Positions 6,208 to 8,012 of a stretch of DNA of 8,012 nucleotides are shown piece after piece (the stretch's first letter is position 1; the number at the start of each line of letters is the position of its first letter). Origin of the DNA: Clostridia bacterium (GTDB lineage: Bacteria; Bacillota; Clostridia; Oscillospirales; CAG-382); NCBI GenBank assembly GCA_017397605.1, contig JAFQII010000015.1, forward strand, positions 1-8,012, given 5' to 3'. The notes below the pieces were generated by a model, which was not told the origin of the DNA, did not search any database, and worked only from the letters and a program-made list of their open reading frames with translations. The translations under genes and the position numbers were made by a program.

Positions 6208-6705
6208 ATGGAAACAAGCAGAACGTTTGTGATTGACGGCAAGCGGCATCACATCGTGCTTTATATCATCAGCCTGGTGTGGATTGCAGTAGCACTGATC
6301 ATTTTGGCTTCGGGAGATTTGTCGATCCCCGCAACTGGAATTGTGAGTCTTTTGTTTGCCTTGGCGTTCCACGCGTGGACAATTTACCGCATGACGGAAA
6401 AGACCATTTTTGACAAGGACGGTGTGCATTACAAGATTGCAAACCGCAAAAAAAGCTATGCGTGGGCGGACGTTCGTGCGCTGGGAATTGCGCGCGCCCG
6501 CCGTCGGACTGCGTATGGCAGCAGTGATGTATTTGTGGTGTATATTTCCGACAAGCCTTGCTCCAAAGAATCGGCTTGGTATGATTCGTACGGCAGCATC
6601 CGCATGAAAATTCCTTTCTACGCTGTGGACGGAATCGCGTGCGAACTGCGCGACTTTGCAAGACTCTACACCGATATCGAGCCGCAAATCGCGGAAAAAT
6701 GGTAG
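6208..6705 (+). CDS. Two-TM protein with PH-like C-terminal domain, paralogue 2
   Basis: 165 residues, function not recognised, clearly homologous to the preceding gene. Shared blocks are M-E-T-x-R-T-F-V-I-D-G (1-11), two membrane segments (about 16-34 and 41-58), D-K-D-G-V-H-Y-K...Y-A-W-A-D-V (69-89), and I-A-C-E-L-R...Y-x-x-I-E-P-x-I-x-E (143-163). It differs in a basic stretch (A-R-A-R-R-R near 95-100) and in a longer loop with S-A-W-Y-D-S-Y-G (122-129), so the two copies may bind different partners. AGGG 4 nt before the ATG, inside the duplicated leader, is the only good ribosome binding site. The stop codon lies in the left arm of the terminator. The function may concern the membrane or its regulation, but nothing here ties it to asparagine use. 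Confidence 0.85.
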   Translation: METSRTFVIDGKRHHIVLYIISLVWIAVALIILASGDLSIPATGIVSLLFALAFHAWTIYRMTEKTIFDKDGVHYKIANRKKSYAWADVRALGIARARRRTAYGSSDVFVVYISDKPCSKESAWYDSYGSIRMKIPFYAVDGIACELRDFARLYTDIEPQIAEKW

Positions 6706-6742
6706 CAAAATGGGATGTTTGTTTCAAACATCCCATTTTGCT
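6704..6742. terminator. Bidirectional terminator between convergent genes
   Basis: A perfect 18-bp inverted repeat (6704-6721 with 6725-6742) and a 3-nt TTT loop. The left arm starts inside the TAG of the upstream gene, and the right arm ends on the last base of the convergent gene's stop codon. T-rich stretches follow on both strands (TATTCTGTTTTT on the plus strand, CCATTTTT on the minus strand). It can stop transcription from both sides. Confidence 0.88.
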
Positions 6743-7272
6743 TATTCTGTTTTTGATTCATCCGGTTCAGCCGATACATCGCTTTGACTCTCGTCGGGAG
6801 ACTTGATCGGATAGTATTTGAGAATCAAGAGATAGAGCTCTGTTGAGTCGCAGGAAAAGTGCGTGGCATCAATCACTTTGCCTTCTGCGTTACACGTCTC
6901 ACCATAGTTGCCGCTGGAATAGAATGTGTACGAGCCATCCGTGTAATTGATGCGAACAACCCAATTGCCGTAATCAAATCCCGGGTCAATTGCCGCAATC
7001 GCGATAATTCTTGTTTCCGAAAAAGTCAGTTTGGAAAAATCGGTCAAAAAATCACTGTGTTCTTCCTCGGATAATGTGTGAACGGGAGATGTGTCTTTTT
7101 GAAAGCCGCCGGTAGGAGAGCTGTAGTCACGCAGATCGTAAAATTGAATGGAAGAAACTTGTTCATCAGAAATGTCATAGTGCTTTTTGATAGGAATGGC
7201 GATGCATCCGCTTGTTCCGATCCCGAGCAAAAGGACGATCGCAACGAGAATAAACCGTTTGCAATATTTCAT
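6742..7272 (-). CDS. Small predicted lipoprotein, function unknown
   Basis: 176 residues on the minus strand. A basic N-terminus (M-K-Y-C-K-R) and a hydrophobic core lead to G-T-S-G-C with C23 as the probable lipidated residue. The -3 position is Thr instead of the usual Leu, so lipidation is likely but not certain. The exported part (24-160) has no recognised domain; it holds alternating aromatic and polar stretches such as Y-D-L-R-D-Y, N-Y-T-D-G-S-Y-T-F-Y-S-S-G-N-Y and Y-L-L-I-L-K-Y-Y, suggesting beta structure. A highly acidic Ser/Asp/Glu tail closes it. The ATG at 7272-7270 is preferred since it begins a normal signal peptide; a GTG at 7281-7279, three codons earlier, is also possible. 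Neither has a good ribosome binding site (only a weak GGTG), so expression may be low. It converges on the tandem paralogues. Confidence 0.78.
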   Translation of the reverse strand: MKYCKRFILVAIVLLLGIGTSGCIAIPIKKHYDISDEQVSSIQFYDLRDYSSPTGGFQKDTSPVHTLSEEEHSDFLTDFSKLTFSETRIIAIAAIDPGFDYGNWVVRINYTDGSYTFYSSGNYGETCNAEGKVIDATHFSCDSTELYLLILKYYPIKSPDESQSDVSAEPDESKTE

Positions 7273-7301
7273 AATTGTCACACCATGTATTTATTTTTGC
7301 A

Positions 7302-7331
7302 ATTATAAGGATATCACAAAGCAAAAGGAAA
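7302..7331 (-). promoter_or_regulatory. Weak candidate promoter of the lipoprotein gene
   Basis: On the minus strand a perfect TATAAT lies at 7307-7302, about 30 nt before the ATG. The -35 area is poor: with 18-bp spacing it reads TTTCCT (7331-7326). No better match was seen, so the promoter may need an activator or may lie elsewhere. Confidence 0.35.
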
Positions 7332-7377
7332 GGCAATGCTATTGGCAAAAAATTTACAAATGCCTTTTGCTTTTTTT
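7318..7377 (+). other. Inverted repeat with T-run between lipoprotein gene and tRNA
   Basis: AAAGCAAAAGG (7318-7328) matches CCTTTTGCTTT (7363-7373) in inverse, with the Ts continuing to 7377. The 34-nt interval can itself pair in part (GGCA at 7344-7347 with TGCC at 7361-7364). On the plus strand it looks like a terminator, but no gene runs rightward into it. On the minus strand it covers the weak -35 of the lipoprotein promoter. Confidence 0.45.
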
Positions 7378-7388
7378 GCTCAAACCTG

Positions 7389-7417
7389 TTGCAAAACGCA
7401 AAAAAGTGTGCTATACT
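7389..7417 (+). promoter_or_regulatory. Promoter of the tRNA-Val gene
   Basis: TTGCAA at 7389-7394, 17-bp spacer, TATACT at 7412-7417. Transcription would begin near 7424, about 10 nt before the tRNA, a normal leader for a single tRNA gene. The -35 matches four of six consensus bases. Confidence 0.6.
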
Positions 7418-7433
7418 ACGTTCGTTCCAAAAC

Positions 7434-7510
7434 GGAGGCATAGCTCAGCTGGTTAGAGCGTTCGGTTCACATCCGAGAGGTCTTGGGTTCGAGTCCCCAT
7501 GTCTCCACCA
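7434..7510 (+). tRNA. tRNA-Val (anticodon CAC), CCA encoded
   Basis: The 77-nt sequence folds into a full cloverleaf. The acceptor is GGAGGCA with TGTCTCC, then TA. The D arm is GCTC/GAGC with a 9-nt loop containing GG. The anticodon stem is TTCGG/CCGAG with loop TTCACAT and anticodon CAC at 7468-7470, reading GTG (valine). A 5-nt variable loop follows, then the T arm TTGGG/CCCCA with loop TTCGAGT, discriminator A and genomic CCA (7508-7510). Three stem positions are weak: G5-U68, U27-G43 and a U50-C64 mismatch. All loop landmarks are intact, so it is probably functional. It is a lone tRNA with its own promoter and terminator. Confidence 0.93.
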
Positions 7511-7544
7511 AAAAACCGACTTGTTTCGACAAGTCGGTTTTTTT
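7511..7544 (+). terminator. UUCG-capped intrinsic terminator of the tRNA gene
   Basis: Directly after the CCA, a perfect 14-bp stem (7511-7524 with 7529-7542) closes on a TTCG tetraloop. Its GC-rich core is ACCGACTTGT/ACAAGTCGGT, and a T7 run follows (7538-7544). Confidence 0.92.
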
Positions 7545-7556
7545 ATCCAAGCCACG

Positions 7557-7593
7557 CGCTTGGCATACACTTGCATGCGCAAGCGTTTTTTTT
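7557..7593 (+). terminator. Second, tandem terminator-like hairpin
   Basis: CGCTTG (7557-7562) pairs with CAAGCG (7580-7585), and inside it GCAT (7563-7566) pairs with ATGC (7575-7578), with one bulged G and an 8-nt loop. Eight Ts follow (7586-7593). CCAAG (7547-7551) can instead pair with CTTGG (7559-7563), which would break the first stem. No gene lies between it and the tRNA terminator, so it is probably a backup stop shielding ppdK. Confidence 0.6.
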
Positions 7594-7648
7594 AAAATCT
7601 TTGCCCGTTTTCACAAAAAGAAGTCGGCATTTTGCAATTCTGTTACGC

Positions 7649-7711
7649 AAAAACTGTGCAAAGTGTAAAAAATGTAAAAAGTTTGAAAATTTGAGTAAAA
7701 GTACTGGAAAA
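7649..7711 (+). promoter_or_regulatory. Phased A-tracts upstream of the ppdK promoter
   Basis: Seven A-tracts of 3-6 bases are centred near 7651, 7661, 7669, 7678, 7687, 7698 and 7709, at intervals of about 8.5-11 bp, close to one helical turn. Such phasing is known to bend DNA, and A-rich DNA just upstream of a promoter can act as an UP element. The rest of 7594-7778 is AT-rich and holds no gene. Confidence 0.5.
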
Positions 7712-7733
7712 TCCTTCATATTTATGATATATT
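7704..7733 (+). promoter_or_regulatory. ppdK: Extended -10 promoter candidate for ppdK
   Basis: TATATT at 7728-7733 is preceded by TG one base further upstream (7725-7726), the extended -10 pattern. The -35 region (TGGAAA at 7705-7710, 17-bp spacing) matches four of six bases. Transcription would begin near 7740, about 39 nt before the ATG. Overlapping TATTAT and TATATA hexamers make the exact choice uncertain. Confidence 0.5.
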
Positions 7734-7778
7734 ATATAGGTCACAAAATTTTTGGAATAAATTTCGGAGGTATATAGA

Positions 7779-8012
7779 ATGAGCAAGAAGTATGTTTACT
7801 TGTTCCGCGAAGGCGACGCTTCCATGCGTGAGCTTTTGGGTGGCAAGGGCGCAAACCTTGCGGAAATGACCCGTATCGGTCTTCCCGTTCCGCAGGGCTT
7901 TACAATTTCTACAGAAGCATGCACACAGTACTATGAGGACGGCAAGAAAATCAATGATGAGATTCAGGCCCAGATCATGGAATATATCGGAAAGATGGAG
8001 GAGATTACCGGA
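7779..8012 (+). CDS. ppdK: Pyruvate,phosphate dikinase, N-terminus (runs off the right edge)
   Basis: The first 78 residues begin [12 protein letters not shown] and contain [15 protein letters not shown] (16-30), [14 protein letters not shown] (35-48) and Y-Y-E-D-G-K. This closely follows the well-studied Clostridium symbiosum enzyme, and K23 corresponds to the ATP-binding Lys22 there. The full enzyme (roughly 870-900 residues in the family) interconverts pyruvate and phosphoenolpyruvate using ATP/AMP, phosphate and pyrophosphate, serving pyrophosphate-linked glycolysis in many clostridia. Only the start of the nucleotide-binding domain is present; the phosphohistidine and pyruvate domains lie outside. 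CGGAGG (7765-7770) sits 8 nt before the ATG. The gene has its own AT-rich promoter region and is isolated from the tRNA by two terminators. Confidence 0.95.
   Translation, partial: MSKKYVYLFREGDASMRELLGGKGANLAEMTRIGLPVPQGFTISTEACTQYYEDGKKINDEIQAQIMEYIGKMEEITG

Larger units (their letters stand above)
5702..6705 (+). repeat. Ancient tandem duplication covering two paralogous genes
   Basis: The second gene starts 498 bp after the first. The two share DNA across their ribosome binding sites and starts: AGGGATTTATGGAAACA occurs exactly at 5702-5718 and 6200-6216. This is followed by near-identical sequence up to TTTGTGATTGACGGCA. Identity drops in the middle and returns near the ends (TGCGAACTGCGC). 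The shared leader suggests that the duplication unit included the translation start. Confidence 0.75.

Noticed and set aside
7275..7595. Plus-strand open frame running through the tRNA gene
   Set aside because: It covers the tRNA promoter, a complete tRNA and its terminator, and has no ribosome binding site; overlap with the cloverleaf explains it.
7594..7778. Riboswitch or leader RNA before ppdK
   Set aside because: The likely transcription start near 7740 leaves only about 39 nt of leader, too short for a known riboswitch, and no conserved core or strong hairpin was seen.

Overview
The window looks like chromosomal DNA of a moderately GC-rich Firmicute, most likely a gut-type Clostridia/Oscillospiraceae member. 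This is inferred from several signs. Most genes have strong GGAGG-type ribosome binding sites. Several promoters are near-consensus (TTGACA, 17-18 bp, TATAAT-like). The pyruvate,phosphate dikinase N-terminus is of the clostridial type, and there are a CarD-family regulator, a dockerin-bearing secreted protein and a prohibitin-like SPFH protein. No phage, transposase, CRISPR array or plasmid gene is visible. The genus cannot be fixed from the sequence alone.

Left part (1-2020): the first 28 codons of a CarD-like regulator run leftward off the edge. It is divergent from a two-gene rightward operon. That operon holds a small SecB-like export chaperone (293-688), followed 19 nt later by a secreted protein (708-1991) with a signal peptide, an unrecognised middle domain, a Cys-rich C-x-x-C-G region and a C-terminal dockerin. 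A terminator hairpin built into the end of the second gene closes the unit. A chaperone for unfolded exported proteins next to an exported protein suggests a dedicated pair, but this is inference.

Middle (2059-4570): a perfect-consensus promoter drives an HI0933/BaiN-family FAD oxidoreductase (2118-3377). A membrane-anchored SPFH/prohibitin-family protein (3420-4457) follows with no visible promoter or terminator between them. After it lies a cluster of three hairpins (4470-4566) resembling a REP-like intergenic element, one of which can serve as terminator.

Right-centre (4619-6742): a promoter drives type I L-asparaginase (4677-5690) and, close behind it, two tandem paralogous two-TM proteins with a PH-like C-terminal half (5710-6198 and 6208-6705). 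The paralogues share even the DNA around their start codons. An 18-bp perfect inverted repeat forms a bidirectional terminator against a convergent gene for a small predicted lipoprotein (6742-7272, minus strand).

Right end (7282-8012): a tRNA-Val(CAC) with encoded CCA has its own promoter and a UUCG-capped terminator, followed by a second terminator-like hairpin. An AT-rich leader then carries a run of A-tracts spaced about one helical turn apart. It ends in an extended -10 promoter and the first 78 codons of ppdK (pyruvate,phosphate dikinase). There is no gene-free stretch longer than 300 bases; the longest (7511-7778) is described in the entries below.
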